Assembly: GCF_020193655.1 (NCBI RefSeq) | Contig: NZ_JADYVE010000004.1 | Span: 124,001 to 188,000 of the forward strand | From: Ensifer sp. IC3342 | Lineage (GTDB): Bacteria > Pseudomonadota > Alphaproteobacteria > Rhizobiales > Rhizobiaceae | Direction of reading: 5' to 3' | Length of the DNA stretch: 64,000 nt | Shown here: in pieces, positions 1 through 8,166 of the stretch | Position numbering within the stretch: the first letter of the stretch is position 1 | Layout of the letters: every line of letters begins with the position of its first letter | The notes under the pieces: model-generated | The model's database searches: none | What the model was told of the DNA's origin: nothing | The model's input: the letters and a program-made list of their open reading frames with translations, nothing else | Position numbers and translations under genes: made by a program

Positions 1-420
1 GTCGAGCTTGCCTTCCGGCAGGCGCTGCGGCGGAGGCTCGCTGGTGACCCCTTCCAGGAGCAGATCGGAAACCGCCACCGGGACATGTCGCCCGTCTGAG
101 AGCGTCAGATAGGCCGACTTTGTGCCGTCCGTGCAGTGTTTTGCCTGCCTGTGCAGCCCGCTGACCGTAAAGGCCCAGCTTTCGCCCGCGCCGAGAACAA
201 ATCCCTTCGGCGGCGCGAATTCGTGGAAATTGGCATTGCGGCGCAGAAAGACGACGTTCTCGCAAGCGGCCGGATCGATGACACGGGTCAGCGATGTGTA
301 GACGAGGCGAAAGTCGCTGAGGGGGTCATCAGAGAGATTGACGAGGGTGAAGGTGAAGCGTCCGAACGGACCGCCATCCGGTTGCCAGGCAGATTCGAGG
401 CGATAAGAAACCGGCTGCAT
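1..420 (-). CDS. beta-N-acetylhexosaminidase-like protein, N-terminal 140 residues (runs off window)
   Basis: This is the first 140 codons of a minus-strand gene that continues past the left edge. The ATG at 418-420 follows GGGAGG with good spacing. The visible part is a beta-rich N-terminal domain with segments such as LVNLSDDPLSDFRLVYTSL, RRNANFHEFAPP and GAGESWAFTVSGL. These resemble the domain that precedes the GH20 catalytic barrel in rhizobial hexosaminidases, as I remember that family. The catalytic domain is not in the window, so the activity is inferred. It lies 24 bp downstream of an SDR gene in an apparent ridA-rpiR-SDR-hexosaminidase operon, which would fit amino-sugar use. Confidence 0.6.
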   Translation of the reverse strand, partial: MQPVSYRLESAWQPDGGPFGRFTFTLVNLSDDPLSDFRLVYTSLTRVIDPAACENVVFLRRNANFHEFAPPKGFVLGAGESWAFTVSGLHRQAKHCTDGTKSAYLTLSDGRHVPVAVSDLLLEGVTSEPPPQRLPEGKLD

Positions 421-444
421 GAGCGTCCTCCCGATATGGCTTTG

Positions 445-1221
445 TCAGTAATGGCTGGATTGCGAAAAGGTGCGTGCGACTTCCGCCTGGCCTGCGGTAA
501 GCCCGCAATCGACCGGCAGGCAGACGCCGGATATGGCGCCCGCCTGAGGGCCTGCCAGGAACTGGACGGCATTGGCGACGTCCTCCGGATTGACAATGCG
601 CTGCAGCGGATACCAGCGCTTCGCCTCCTCGAAGACCTGCGGGTTGGCCGCTGCACGCGCTTCCCAGGCCTGGGTGCGCACGGTACCGGGCGCCACCGCA
701 TTGGCGCGGATTCCGAACTTGCCGTATTCGACGGCGATCAGCCGGGTCAGGTGAAGCAGGCCAGCCTTGGCGGCGCTATAGGCCGGGTGGCCGAAAACAC
801 TCATGCCGTTGACGGATGCGATGTTGACGACCGATCCCCGGCTTTCCTTCAGCATGTCCTCGACGGCCCGGAAGCATAGGAATGCTGCTTCGACATTGAG
901 CGCATTGTCCATGCGCCAGATTTCCGGCGTCGTGTCGTGCAGGCTAACGGCGCGCGCAGCACCGGCATTGTTGACGAGCGTGCGCACCGCTCCCAGTGAT
1001 CCGGCTGCCACCGCCATCGACGCAACGCTCGCGGTATCCGTGACATCGCAGGCGATGGCTGCGAAACGGTCCTGGGCGCCGAGATCCCGCGCGACCCTTT
1101 CCGCCGCATCGCCGTCGATGTCAGCAAGCACGACCACCTCATGATCACCGGCCAGTCGACCGGCGATTGCGCGGCCGATATCACCGGCCGCACCGGTGAC
1201 GATCGCGACGGATTTCTTCAT
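445..1221 (-). CDS. SDR family NAD(P)-dependent oxidoreductase
   Basis: This is a classical short-chain dehydrogenase/reductase of 258 aa. The start begins MKKSVAIVTG, with AGGAG 8 nt upstream; a longer reading frame would add 17 residues that overlap the preceding regulator gene. It has the cofactor motif TGAAGDIG near residue 10, the structural NNAG motif, and the catalytic Ser and YxxxK in the segment around YSAAK. The length is typical of one-domain SDRs. The substrate cannot be told from sequence. It lies between an RpiR regulator and a hexosaminidase-like gene on the same strand, so a role in amino-sugar or related carbohydrate metabolism is a reasonable guess. Confidence 0.9.
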   Translation of the reverse strand: MKKSVAIVTGAAGDIGRAIAGRLAGDHEVVVLADIDGDAAERVARDLGAQDRFAAIACDVTDTASVASMAVAAGSLGAVRTLVNNAGAARAVSLHDTTPEIWRMDNALNVEAAFLCFRAVEDMLKESRGSVVNIASVNGMSVFGHPAYSAAKAGLLHLTRLIAVEYGKFGIRANAVAPGTVRTQAWEARAAANPQVFEEAKRWYPLQRIVNPEDVANAVQFLAGPQAGAISGVCLPVDCGLTAGQAEVARTFSQSSHY

Positions 1222-1240
1222 GCGGCGCTCCTGTGGCACA

Positions 1241-2104
1241 TCAGTCTCCGAGAAGCTGGCGATCATCGCCATCCCTGTGCACCACCAGCTGCTGCTTGAT
1301 GCGCCTTAGCGTCGCCGCCGCCTGCGGCTGGACGCGGTAGGCGACGAGGCTCGCGATGATATCAAGCAAGGCCAGATAGGCGATGCGCGTGGATGTCGGA
1401 CGGTAGATGTTGTTGCCCTCCGGCAGGTCGACCGGAACGGTGATGTCGGCGGCAAGTGCGACGGGGCTGCCGCTCTGGGTCAGCGCGATCGTCGGAACCC
1501 GGGCTTCGCGGGCGAGCGTGAAGGCACGCACGAGCTCCGCGTTGCGCCCTGATAAGGAAGAGCCTATCAGCACGTCCGTCGGTTTGGCCGCGGCGGCCAT
1601 CATCAACTGCATGCTGTGATCGGAACTCGAGGTGATGCGCAGGCCGAGCCTAAAGAGGCGGTTCTGCAATTCGCTCGCGATCATCGACGAATTGCCGCCC
1701 GAACCGAAGGCGTAAATCATTTCCGCTCTGGCGAGCCGCTCGGCGGTCTCCTCGATCGCGGCGAGATCGAGCGAGCGGTGCAGCAGGAAGAGTGCGTTCT
1801 GCGCCTTGGTAATGATATCCTGCGCGACGTCGGCCGGCTCTTGGCTCTTCGGCTCGGGCTTCAGGTAGCGCATGCCGATATAGGCGGTGCGGGCCAATTG
1901 CACCTTGAAGTCGGAAAAACTCTCACAGCCGAGACGTCGGCAAAAACGGGTCACCGTTGGCGGCGAAACATCGGCCTTACCCGCAAGCTCGATGATCGAG
2001 GCGTTCACGGCAAATTCGAAATCATTGAGCAGGATATCAGCAATGCGGTTCTCCGACTGGGATAGTCGCCCCTTTTCCTCCTGCAGTGTCGCGAAAATAT
2101 CCAT
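1241..2104 (-). CDS. MurR/RpiR family transcriptional regulator
   Basis: This 287-aa regulator has an N-terminal RpiR-type helix-turn-helix, residues about 1-80, which includes KADVSPPTVTRFCRRLG. A C-terminal SIS domain, about 125-260, includes YAFGSGGNSSMIA and a second SIS-like segment, SSLSGRNAEL. SIS domains bind phosphosugars, so the effector is probably a sugar phosphate. It sits second in a four-gene minus-strand set after the RidA-like gene, 20 bp before the SDR, and is the likely local regulator of that set. No clear palindromic operator was found just upstream. Confidence 0.92.
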   Translation of the reverse strand: MDIFATLQEEKGRLSQSENRIADILLNDFEFAVNASIIELAGKADVSPPTVTRFCRRLGCESFSDFKVQLARTAYIGMRYLKPEPKSQEPADVAQDIITKAQNALFLLHRSLDLAAIEETAERLARAEMIYAFGSGGNSSMIASELQNRLFRLGLRITSSSDHSMQLMMAAAAKPTDVLIGSSLSGRNAELVRAFTLAREARVPTIALTQSGSPVALAADITVPVDLPEGNNIYRPTSTRIAYLALLDIIASLVAYRVQPQAAATLRRIKQQLVVHRDGDDRQLLGD

Positions 2105-2124
2105 CGAACGCCCACCCCTTGTGA

Positions 2125-2514
2125 TCAGGCGTCCTTCGGCTTGTAGGCGACGCAGTCGATCTCAACCCTGCAGTCGACCATCATCGAAGACTGCACGCAG
2201 GCGCGTGCAGGAGGATGAGCGCCGAAATACTCCTGATAGATCTTATTGAAGCTCCAGAAATCACGCGGATCATCCAGCCACACACCGACCCTCACCACGT
2301 GTTCGACACCGTAACCGGCCTCTTTCAAAATGGCCAGAAGATTGCCGATCGCCTTATGCGTCTGCGCGACGATGTTGCCGTCGATGATCTCGCCGTTTTC
2401 CATGGCGACCTGACCGGAGACGTGCAGCCAGCCATCCGCCTCGACGGCTCGCGCGAAAGGCAGCGACTTGCCACCCGCTCCGACCTCTTCCGCGCCATAA
2501 CGTTTAATGGACAT
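2125..2514 (-). CDS. RidA family protein (YjgF/YER057c/UK114)
   Basis: This compact 129-aa RidA/YjgF-fold protein carries the recognisable segments HVSGQVAMENGEIIDG and HPPARACVQSSMMVDCRVEI. The PPARA(C/S) segment includes the conserved Arg that binds imine or enamine carboxyl groups in active RidA proteins. Family members deaminate reactive imines or enamines made by PLP enzymes, or act as specialised deaminases in catabolic operons. It is the first gene of the minus-strand ridA-rpiR-SDR-hexosaminidase set, where an amino-sugar-derived imine could be a substrate. That last point is inference. Confidence 0.9.
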   Translation of the reverse strand: MSIKRYGAEEVGAGGKSLPFARAVEADGWLHVSGQVAMENGEIIDGNIVAQTHKAIGNLLAILKEAGYGVEHVVRVGVWLDDPRDFWSFNKIYQEYFGAHPPARACVQSSMMVDCRVEIDCVAYKPKDA

Positions 2515-2548
2515 ACGCGACCTTCGTGCAAATTATTTTCTTTATCCG

Positions 2549-2577
2549 TTGACAAGTCAGCACAGAATACGGAATTT
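2549..2577 (+). promoter_or_regulatory. possible sigma70-type promoter
   Basis: A perfect TTGACA at 2549-2554 is followed 17 bp later by GAATTT, a weak -10 match. It points at the NTF2-like gene that starts at 2629. The region between the divergent genes is AT-richer than its surroundings. This is sequence resemblance only. Confidence 0.3.
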
Positions 2578-2628
2578 GGCCAGAGAAAAACCTGCTTTAT
2601 GAAAAGAATTTCAATCCAAGGCGAAGCG

Positions 2629-3120
2629 ATGCGGGATCCCTTCCAGAATCCGTTCCCCACCTCCGATGTTGCCCGGCATGCGATCTGGGACATGCTGGTG
2701 ACACGGGATATCGACGCTTTCCTTGCTGCGGACTGGTCGCGGGTCGCGGAAGATTTCGTCGAGGACGGCTTCATCGGCATCGACGGAAGGCGGGAAGTAA
2801 GCCCGGACAATTGGCGCCTCTCCTTTCCCTCGCTTGCCGCCTATCGCGACGAATGGCTTCGCCAGGCGAAGGACTTCGCCGGCCAGTCCTTCGCCGAGGA
2901 TCCGCGCGCCGCGATCTTCGCGACGACCACGCTGGAAGACATCGAGGTCAACGGCCACAGCGCACTGGCGCGCAAGAAGTTCGACGGCGGCCTGAAGAAG
3001 GCCGATGGCAGCTATGATGTCATGAAGTGGCAGACCGTCTATTATTGCCGGCTGCATCAGGGCCGTTGGAAAATCTGCGGGTTTACCGGCTATCTGCCCA
3101 ATCCGATGGGATCGAATTGA
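2629..3120 (+). CDS. NTF2-like/SnoaL-type hypothetical protein
   Basis: This is a 163-aa protein with the look of an NTF2-like cone-fold domain: an N-terminal helix with AIWDMLVTRDIDAFL, then strands, and a C-terminal segment YYCRLHQGRWKICGFTGYLP, where the QGRWKI type of ending is common in this fold. I chose the ATG at 2629 because AAGGCG lies at suitable spacing; an in-frame ATG at 2599 would add 10 residues without an obvious ribosome-binding site. Such domains act as small-molecule isomerases or cyclases, or only bind ligands, and no specific function can be given. It is divergent from ridA and precedes an M81 metallopeptidase gene. Confidence 0.7.
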   Translation: MRDPFQNPFPTSDVARHAIWDMLVTRDIDAFLAADWSRVAEDFVEDGFIGIDGRREVSPDNWRLSFPSLAAYRDEWLRQAKDFAGQSFAEDPRAAIFATTTLEDIEVNGHSALARKKFDGGLKKADGSYDVMKWQTVYYCRLHQGRWKICGFTGYLPNPMGSN

Positions 3121-3126
3121 GGCCTG

Positions 3127-3184
3127 CGGCACTTTGAATTGCTGCATATTTCCTTAGATCGCATCCGATTTCGGGAAACATGCG
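3127..3184. repeat. mosaic intergenic repeat, copy E (partial, inverted)
   Basis: This segment carries the reverse complement of the GCAGCAATTCAAAGTGC module followed by the TTTCCTTA...GGGAAACATGC palindromic module. Both modules recur at 44042, 52844 and 59041. It sits between the NTF2-like gene and the M81 peptidase gene. It resembles the mosaic intergenic elements described from rhizobia. Confidence 0.6.
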
Positions 3185-3205
3185 GGAGGCGGAAAGGCGA
3201 CAGCA

Positions 3206-4681
3206 TTGCGAATCTTCACGGCGGCCCTGGCGACCGAAACCAATACCTTCTCGCCGATCTGCATCGACAAGCGGGCCTTCGAAGCTTCGCTCTATGCGCC
3301 GCCAGGCAGCCATCCGGAAACGCCGACACTTTGCACCGCACCGATCACCGTCGGCCGGCAAATCGCAGCGGAAAAGGGCTGGGAGCTGATTGAGGGAACC
3401 GCTGCCTGGGCGGACCCCGCTGGTCTCGTCAATAGGCACACCTATGAGAGCCTGCGCGACGAGATCCTCGATCAGTTGCGTGCCGCCCTTCCGATCGACG
3501 CTGTCGTTCTCGGTTTGCACGGCGCCATGGTCGCCGATGGCTACGAGGACACCGAAGGTGATCTGCTGACGCGCATCCGCGAGATCATCGGACCCGACGT
3601 GCTCCTCTGCGCAGAACTCGATCCGCACAGCCATCTGACCGAGAAGCGCGTCGCGGCGGCCGACTTCTTTGTCTTCTTCAAGGAGTTTCCGCATACGGAT
3701 TTTGTCGATCGCGCCAAGGATCTGTGGCGGATCGCCGCCGATACGCTTGAAGGCCGGGTCAAGCCGGTCATGTCGGTCTTCGACTGCCGGATGATCGACG
3801 TGTTTCCGACGTCGCGCGAACCGATGCGCAGCTTCGTCGACAAGCTCATGGAGATCGAGAGAGACGACGCCGACGTGCTGTCGCTTTCGGTGGTGCACGG
3901 CTTCATGGCCGGCGACGTGCCGGAAATGGGCACCAAGATGATAGCGGTGACCGACGGCAACCGGGAGAAAGGCCAGGCACTTGCCCGCGACCTCGGGCTG
4001 GAACTCTTCGCCAAACGCGGCACGTTCCGGATGCCGGAGCTCGACGAACATCAGGCGGTCGCCGAGGCGATCGCCGCGCCCGCCGGTCCGGTGGTGATCG
4101 CCGATATGTGGGATAATCCCGGCGGCGGCACGGCGGGTGACGCGACCGTCGTGCTGGAAGAACTGCTGGCCAACGGCGTTTCCGACGCGGCCGTCGGCAC
4201 GATCTGGGACCCGATGGCCGTTCAGATCTGCATGGCGGCAGGCGAAGGCGCCGAGATCGCGTTGCGCTTCGGCGCAAAATCCGCGCCCGGTACCGGCAAT
4301 CCGATCGACGGAACGGTCAGGATCGTAAGTCTAGTGCGAAACGCCGAAATGCGCTTCGGAGAAAGCTTCGCACCCTTCGGCGACGCCGCGCACATCCGGC
4401 ATCGCGGCATCGACATCATCCTGAATTCCACGCGCGCGCAGAGCTTCGACCCGAGCCTATTCTCCGTAATGGGAATCGATCCGCGATCGAAGAAGATCCT
4501 GGTCATTAAATCCACGAACCATTTCTTCGCCTCCTTCTCGAAGATCGCGTCGAAGATCCTCTATTGCTCGGCCGGAACGCCCTACCCCAACAATCCGGCG
4601 AAGACGCCCTACAGGCGCGTGCCGCGCGACATCTGGCCGATGATTGCGGACCCGTTCGCGCCGAAAAGAGGTGTAGCCTGA
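3206..4681 (+). CDS. M81 family metallopeptidase (MlrC-like)
   Basis: This 491-aa protein is full length for the family that includes microcystinase MlrC. It starts at TTG 3206 behind a GGAGGCGG sequence and begins LRIFTAALATETNTFSP, a signature of the family N-terminus. The N-terminal domain contains GLHGAMVADGYEDTEGD and ELDPHSH, which carries likely zinc-binding Asp and His residues. The C-terminal MlrC domain contains DNPGGGTAGDAT. Family members are predicted to cleave linear peptides or peptide-like amides, but most in soil bacteria have no known substrate and many lie in amino-acid or amide catabolic loci. It is convergent with purU, so probably not part of that operon. Confidence 0.9.
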   Translation: MRIFTAALATETNTFSPICIDKRAFEASLYAPPGSHPETPTLCTAPITVGRQIAAEKGWELIEGTAAWADPAGLVNRHTYESLRDEILDQLRAALPIDAVVLGLHGAMVADGYEDTEGDLLTRIREIIGPDVLLCAELDPHSHLTEKRVAAADFFVFFKEFPHTDFVDRAKDLWRIAADTLEGRVKPVMSVFDCRMIDVFPTSREPMRSFVDKLMEIERDDADVLSLSVVHGFMAGDVPEMGTKMIAVTDGNREKGQALARDLGLELFAKRGTFRMPELDEHQAVAEAIAAPAGPVVIADMWDNPGGGTAGDATVVLEELLANGVSDAAVGTIWDPMAVQICMAAGEGAEIALRFGAKSAPGTGNPIDGTVRIVSLVRNAEMRFGESFAPFGDAAHIRHRGIDIILNSTRAQSFDPSLFSVMGIDPRSKKILVIKSTNHFFASFSKIASKILYCSAGTPYPNNPAKTPYRRVPRDIWPMIADPFAPKRGVA

Positions 4682-4733
4682 GCGTCGGATCAGGTCGATA
4701 CTGCCAAGCCCGATTTCGGGTAAGGAGAGCTAT

Positions 4734-5618
4734 TCACCCCATTCGCTCGGACGCATAGCTTCCCGGGCTCGGCGGGAAGACGACGACGCGGTTGCCGTTG
4801 ATGAAGCAGCGGTGGTGGATATGGGCGTGCACGGCGCGGGCGAGCACCTGGCTTTCGACGTCACGACCGATCGAGACGTAGTCCTCGGCCGACTGCGCAT
4901 GGGTGATGCGGGCGATGTCCTGCTCGATGATCGGCCCCTCGTCGAGATCGGCGGTGACGTAATGCGCCGTCGCGCCGATCAGCTTCACGCCGCGCTCATA
5001 GGCCTGCTTGTAGGGGTTGGCGCCCTTGAAGCTCGGCAGGAACGAGTGATGGATGTTGATGATCTTCCCCGACATCTTCTTGCAGAGCGCATCCGACAAC
5101 ACCTGCATATAGCGGGCAAGCACGATCAGCTCGGCGCCGGTCTGCTCGACGATTTCCATCAGCTGGGCTTCGGCCTTCGGTTTGTTTTCCTTCGTCACCT
5201 TGATGCAGTGGAAGGGGATGTCGTGATTGACGACGACCTTCTGGTAGTCGAAGTGGTTGGAGACGACGCCGACGATGTCGATCGGCAGTGCGCCGATCTT
5301 CCAGCGGTAGAGCAGGTCGTTGAGGCAATGGCCGAAACGCGACACCATCAGCAGCACCTTCATGCGCTCGCTCGTATCGTGCATTTGGGCTTCCATGCCG
5401 AATGTCTCGGCGATCGGCGCGAAGCCTTTTTCGAGCGCCTCCCGGCCTACGCCCTCTTCGGAGATAAAGCTGACACGCATGAAGAACAGGCCCGTTTCGA
5501 GATCGTCGAACTGCGAGCTGTCGATGATGTTGCAGCCCTGCTCAGCGAGATAGCCTGAAATCGCGGCAACGATTCCCCGCGTCGACCGGCAGGTCACTGT
5601 CAAAACATAATTATGCAT
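4734..5618 (-). CDS. purU: formyltetrahydrofolate deformylase PurU
   Basis: PurU hydrolyses 10-formyl-THF to formate and THF. The 294-aa length is typical. An N-terminal ACT domain (about 1-80, with GCNIIDSSQFDD) is followed by the formyltransferase-type domain, which carries IINIHHSFLPSFKGANPY and GATAHYVTADLDEGPI. The histidines and the Asp near residue 225 correspond to the active-site set of this family. The start ATG at 5616-5618 is preceded by AAGGA. It is the last gene of the minus-strand mocD-mocE-mocF-PanB-like-purU series, 38 bp after the PanB-like gene. That setting suggests disposal of one-carbon units released by an oxidative demethylation rather than a purine role. Confidence 0.95.
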   Translation of the reverse strand: MHNYVLTVTCRSTRGIVAAISGYLAEQGCNIIDSSQFDDLETGLFFMRVSFISEEGVGREALEKGFAPIAETFGMEAQMHDTSERMKVLLMVSRFGHCLNDLLYRWKIGALPIDIVGVVSNHFDYQKVVVNHDIPFHCIKVTKENKPKAEAQLMEIVEQTGAELIVLARYMQVLSDALCKKMSGKIINIHHSFLPSFKGANPYKQAYERGVKLIGATAHYVTADLDEGPIIEQDIARITHAQSAEDYVSIGRDVESQVLARAVHAHIHHRCFINGNRVVVFPPSPGSYASERMG

Positions 5619-5656
5619 GATCGTCCTTACTTTCTCGTCCTGAGCACCGCGCAGTT

Positions 5657-6478
5657 TCATACTGTGCGAAAGGCGCCCTGCTCCTGCGTATCCATCTGTT
5701 TCAGGAAATCGTCCAATTCCCCCGGCGAAATCCCGACCATATGCGCCTTTTCCGGATAGGCGCCGGAACGGACGTCCTCGGCATATTCGCGGAAGGCCGC
5801 GATGCGCTCCTGCTGCAGTCTCTCATACTCGGCGGCAAAATTGCGGTAAACCCTCGCATGGCGAGGGTAATAGGCTCGATTTTGGCCGAGCACGTCTTCC
5901 GCGAAAAGATACTGGGCATCGCACCCGGCACCGGCGCCCATGGAAAGCATCAGGAGCGAGCTCCGCATCGAGATCGCCGCCGCCACCTCTGCCGGAACGA
6001 CCTCGATCTCGGCCGCGAACGCTCCGGCCTCTTCGAGCGCCTTCGCCTGTCGCCAGACCTCAAGCGCGCTTTCCGCCGTCTTGCCGACGGCGCGGAAGCC
6101 GCCGGTCCAGGTCGCCTTCGAAGGGACGAGCCCGACATGGCCGCAAACGGGAATGCCCTCGTCGCGCATGCGTCGCACGATCGAAAGGCTCGCGGCGCAG
6201 TAGACAGCATCACCACCTGCCTTCAGTGCCTTGAAGGCGGCGCGGATATAGTCGTCGGCCGTAACATAGTCGCCATATTCGAGACCCGGAAAGGCGAAGA
6301 CGGAGGGCGCTGCCTCCCTGAATTCCGGGCCGAGCAGCGCTGGAGGAACCGAAACGAGATCGATACCAGCCTTTTCGGCGGCTTCCGCCTCTTCAAGCGT
6401 CACGACGCGCAGCATCGTAAGCTGCCTCTGGCCCTTCATCGACAAAAGATCGGCAACAGTCGGGCGGCGATGTCTCAT
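5657..6478 (-). CDS. divergent PanB (ketopantoate hydroxymethyltransferase) homologue
   Basis: This 273-aa protein has the overall layout of 3-methyl-2-oxobutanoate hydroxymethyltransferase. It retains VCGHVGLVPS (111-120) and a Glu (E159, in EVVP) that matches the catalytic Glu181 of E. coli PanB. The Mg-binding and substrate residues of true PanB are not conserved. The GDS motif (Asp45) is replaced by SVP at 43-45, the ADLP Asp84 position by Ala62, and the KIE motif (Lys112/Glu114) by Y93 and A95. It is therefore probably not a pantothenate enzyme. Its place between mocF and purU suggests folate-linked one-carbon chemistry on a product of the oxygenase. The start is ATG 6478 behind GGGAG. 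Confidence 0.8.
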   Translation of the reverse strand: MRHRRPTVADLLSMKGQRQLTMLRVVTLEEAEAAEKAGIDLVSVPPALLGPEFREAAPSVFAFPGLEYGDYVTADDYIRAAFKALKAGGDAVYCAASLSIVRRMRDEGIPVCGHVGLVPSKATWTGGFRAVGKTAESALEVWRQAKALEEAGAFAAEIEVVPAEVAAAISMRSSLLMLSMGAGAGCDAQYLFAEDVLGQNRAYYPRHARVYRNFAAEYERLQQERIAAFREYAEDVRSGAYPEKAHMVGISPGELDDFLKQMDTQEQGAFRTV

Positions 6479-6527
6479 TGAGATCTCCCTGGGGAATGCA
6501 ATGACAGAATGGTTGTTCTGGCCGCTT

Positions 6528-7754
6528 TCATGCGGCCAGCAGCTTCCTGAGCTTGGTGTCCGGAGAAGCGAGCGCCTGCCGGTCGGGCCGACTGCCGGCA
6601 GCAATCAGCATTTCGGCAAGACGGATGTCGCGGGCGACGGCATTGCCGGGACCGATGCCGCTTGCGGCGATGAGCCGGCCCTCGCCGTCCAGGTGAAAGA
6701 GGATGAAGGCCCCCGCCTCCATATCGCGCCGAACCGTCTGGACCGCGCCGTCGGCAACGCCGACGATCTGAAGCGTCAGGTCGTATTGATCCGACCAGAA
6801 CCATGGCACGCTGGAGACGGGCTCTGACCCACCGATCAAATTGGCTGCAACCAGCGTTCCCTGGTCCTGGGCGTTGCGCCAGGCCTCGAGCCGCACCCGC
6901 CGCCCGCCGTAATGCGACAGCGGGAAGGAACAGCAGTCGCCGGCGGCATAGATGTCAGGATCTGACGTCCGCAGCGTTTCGTCGACGGCAATGCCGTTGT
7001 CGATCGCAAGGCCCGCGGCCTCCGCCAGTTCCGTGTTGGGCATCGCCCCAATGCCGACGATGACCAGATCGGCAGAAAGACTGCCGCCCTCGGCAAAATG
7101 CACACGCGCCTCGCGTCCGTCATCCTCGATTGCCGCAATCTTCGCGCTGCAGATGATTTCAACGCCTTCATGCCGATGCCTTTCGGCGACGACAGTGGCG
7201 ATCTCTTCCGGCACACCGCGAGTCAGAGGACGCGGCAGACCTTCGACAAGAGTGACCTCGGCTCCGAGCTTGCGCGCGGTTGCCGCCAGTTCCAGACCGA
7301 TGAAACCACCGCCGATGATGGCGATCTTTCGGCCAGGAGCAAGGGCTCGTCGGATTGCGAGCGCATCGGCGTGGGTTCTGAGCACACGGATACGCTCGGA
7401 GTTTTCGGAAGCGCCTGGAAACGCTCGCGGTCGCGCCCCGGTGGCGAGCAGCAACCTGTCATACTTGATCGATCGGCCGTCCGCGAGCCGCACCGCTTTA
7501 CCCTCACGATCGATCTTTTCGACGAAGGCATCTGTCAAAACCGCAACCCCGGCCTCTTCGTAACGCTCGGCGCTCGCGACGTATTTCGGGGCATCGGCGC
7601 CGGCAAGCCCTTCCTTCGACAAAGGCGGGCGCTCGTAGGGAAGATGCGGTTCGGCACCGATCAGCGTGACCTCACCGTCGAAGCCTTTTTCTCTCAGCGC
7701 AAACGCTGCCCGCGCGCCGCATTCGCCGGCGCCAACGATGACGATATGTGTCAT
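6528..7754 (-). CDS. FAD-dependent ferredoxin reductase (MocF-like)
   Basis: This 408-aa protein matches the NAD(P)H-dependent reductases that feed electrons to Rieske ferredoxins of oxygenase systems. It has an FAD-binding motif at the N-terminus (VIVGAGECGARAA), a second nucleotide-binding motif near residue 150 (IIGGGFIGLELA), and the FAD-contacting segment TSDPDIYAAGDCC near 265. The C-terminal reductase domain starts around 325. It lies 43 bp downstream of the Rieske ferredoxin gene and 49 bp upstream of the PanB-like gene on the same strand, so it is very likely the reductase of the adjacent oxygenase. Confidence 0.9.
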   Translation of the reverse strand: MTHIVIVGAGECGARAAFALREKGFDGEVTLIGAEPHLPYERPPLSKEGLAGADAPKYVASAERYEEAGVAVLTDAFVEKIDREGKAVRLADGRSIKYDRLLLATGARPRAFPGASENSERIRVLRTHADALAIRRALAPGRKIAIIGGGFIGLELAATARKLGAEVTLVEGLPRPLTRGVPEEIATVVAERHRHEGVEIICSAKIAAIEDDGREARVHFAEGGSLSADLVIVGIGAMPNTELAEAAGLAIDNGIAVDETLRTSDPDIYAAGDCCSFPLSHYGGRRVRLEAWRNAQDQGTLVAANLIGGSEPVSSVPWFWSDQYDLTLQIVGVADGAVQTVRRDMEAGAFILFHLDGEGRLIAASGIGPGNAVARDIRLAEMLIAAGSRPDRQALASPDTKLRKLLAA

Positions 7755-7797
7755 GCCTTCTCCTCCCTCGCCGCTTCGGCGTTAAGGCAATTTGTCG

Positions 7798-8115
7798 TCA
7801 GGAAATCGCGATGAAGACGCTGCCGGCCTCAACCTTCACCGGATAGGTCCGGAGGTTGACACAGACCGGGGCGCCCTTGGCCTGGCCAGTCTTGTAGTTG
7901 AAGCGGCCGTTGTGCTTGGGACATTCGATGATGTCGTCCATCACCAGCCCGTCGGCGAGATGAATGTGCTCATGCGTGCAGAGCCCATCGGTCGCGAAAT
8001 ATTCGTCATCGGGGCTGCGATAGACGGCGAAGGTTCGCCCCTCGTGATCGAAGCGGATAACGTCTTCCTCATCGATCTCATCGGCCGCACAGACCTCGAC
8101 CCAGTTGGAGCTCAT
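7798..8115 (-). CDS. MocE family Rieske-type 2Fe-2S ferredoxin
   Basis: This is a 105-aa single-domain Rieske ferredoxin. Ligands C46 and H48 (CTHEH) and C65 and H68 (CPKH) have the correct spacing for one Rieske cluster. The protein ends soon after the fold, as expected of a soluble electron-transfer subunit. Its length and motifs match MocE of rhizopine catabolism, which carries electrons from reductase MocF to oxygenase MocD. Here it lies between the reductase and the desaturase-type oxygenase genes, which supports the same role. Confidence 0.92.
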   Translation of the reverse strand: MSSNWVEVCAADEIDEEDVIRFDHEGRTFAVYRSPDDEYFATDGLCTHEHIHLADGLVMDDIIECPKHNGRFNYKTGQAKGAPVCVNLRTYPVKVEAGSVFIAIS

Positions 8116-8166
8116 GGGTTTCCTCCATTCAATACAAGGTTTTGGATAGGCTGTCGTTTTCCACGC

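Noticed and set aside
4812-5558. 248-codon open frame on the plus strand
   Set aside because: It is antisense to purU. High-GC codon bias creates long antisense frames, and the translation is low in hydrophobic structure and shows no motif.
5657-6478. Annotation as the housekeeping panB gene
   Set aside because: The metal and substrate residues of PanB are not conserved and the context is a catabolic operon without panC.
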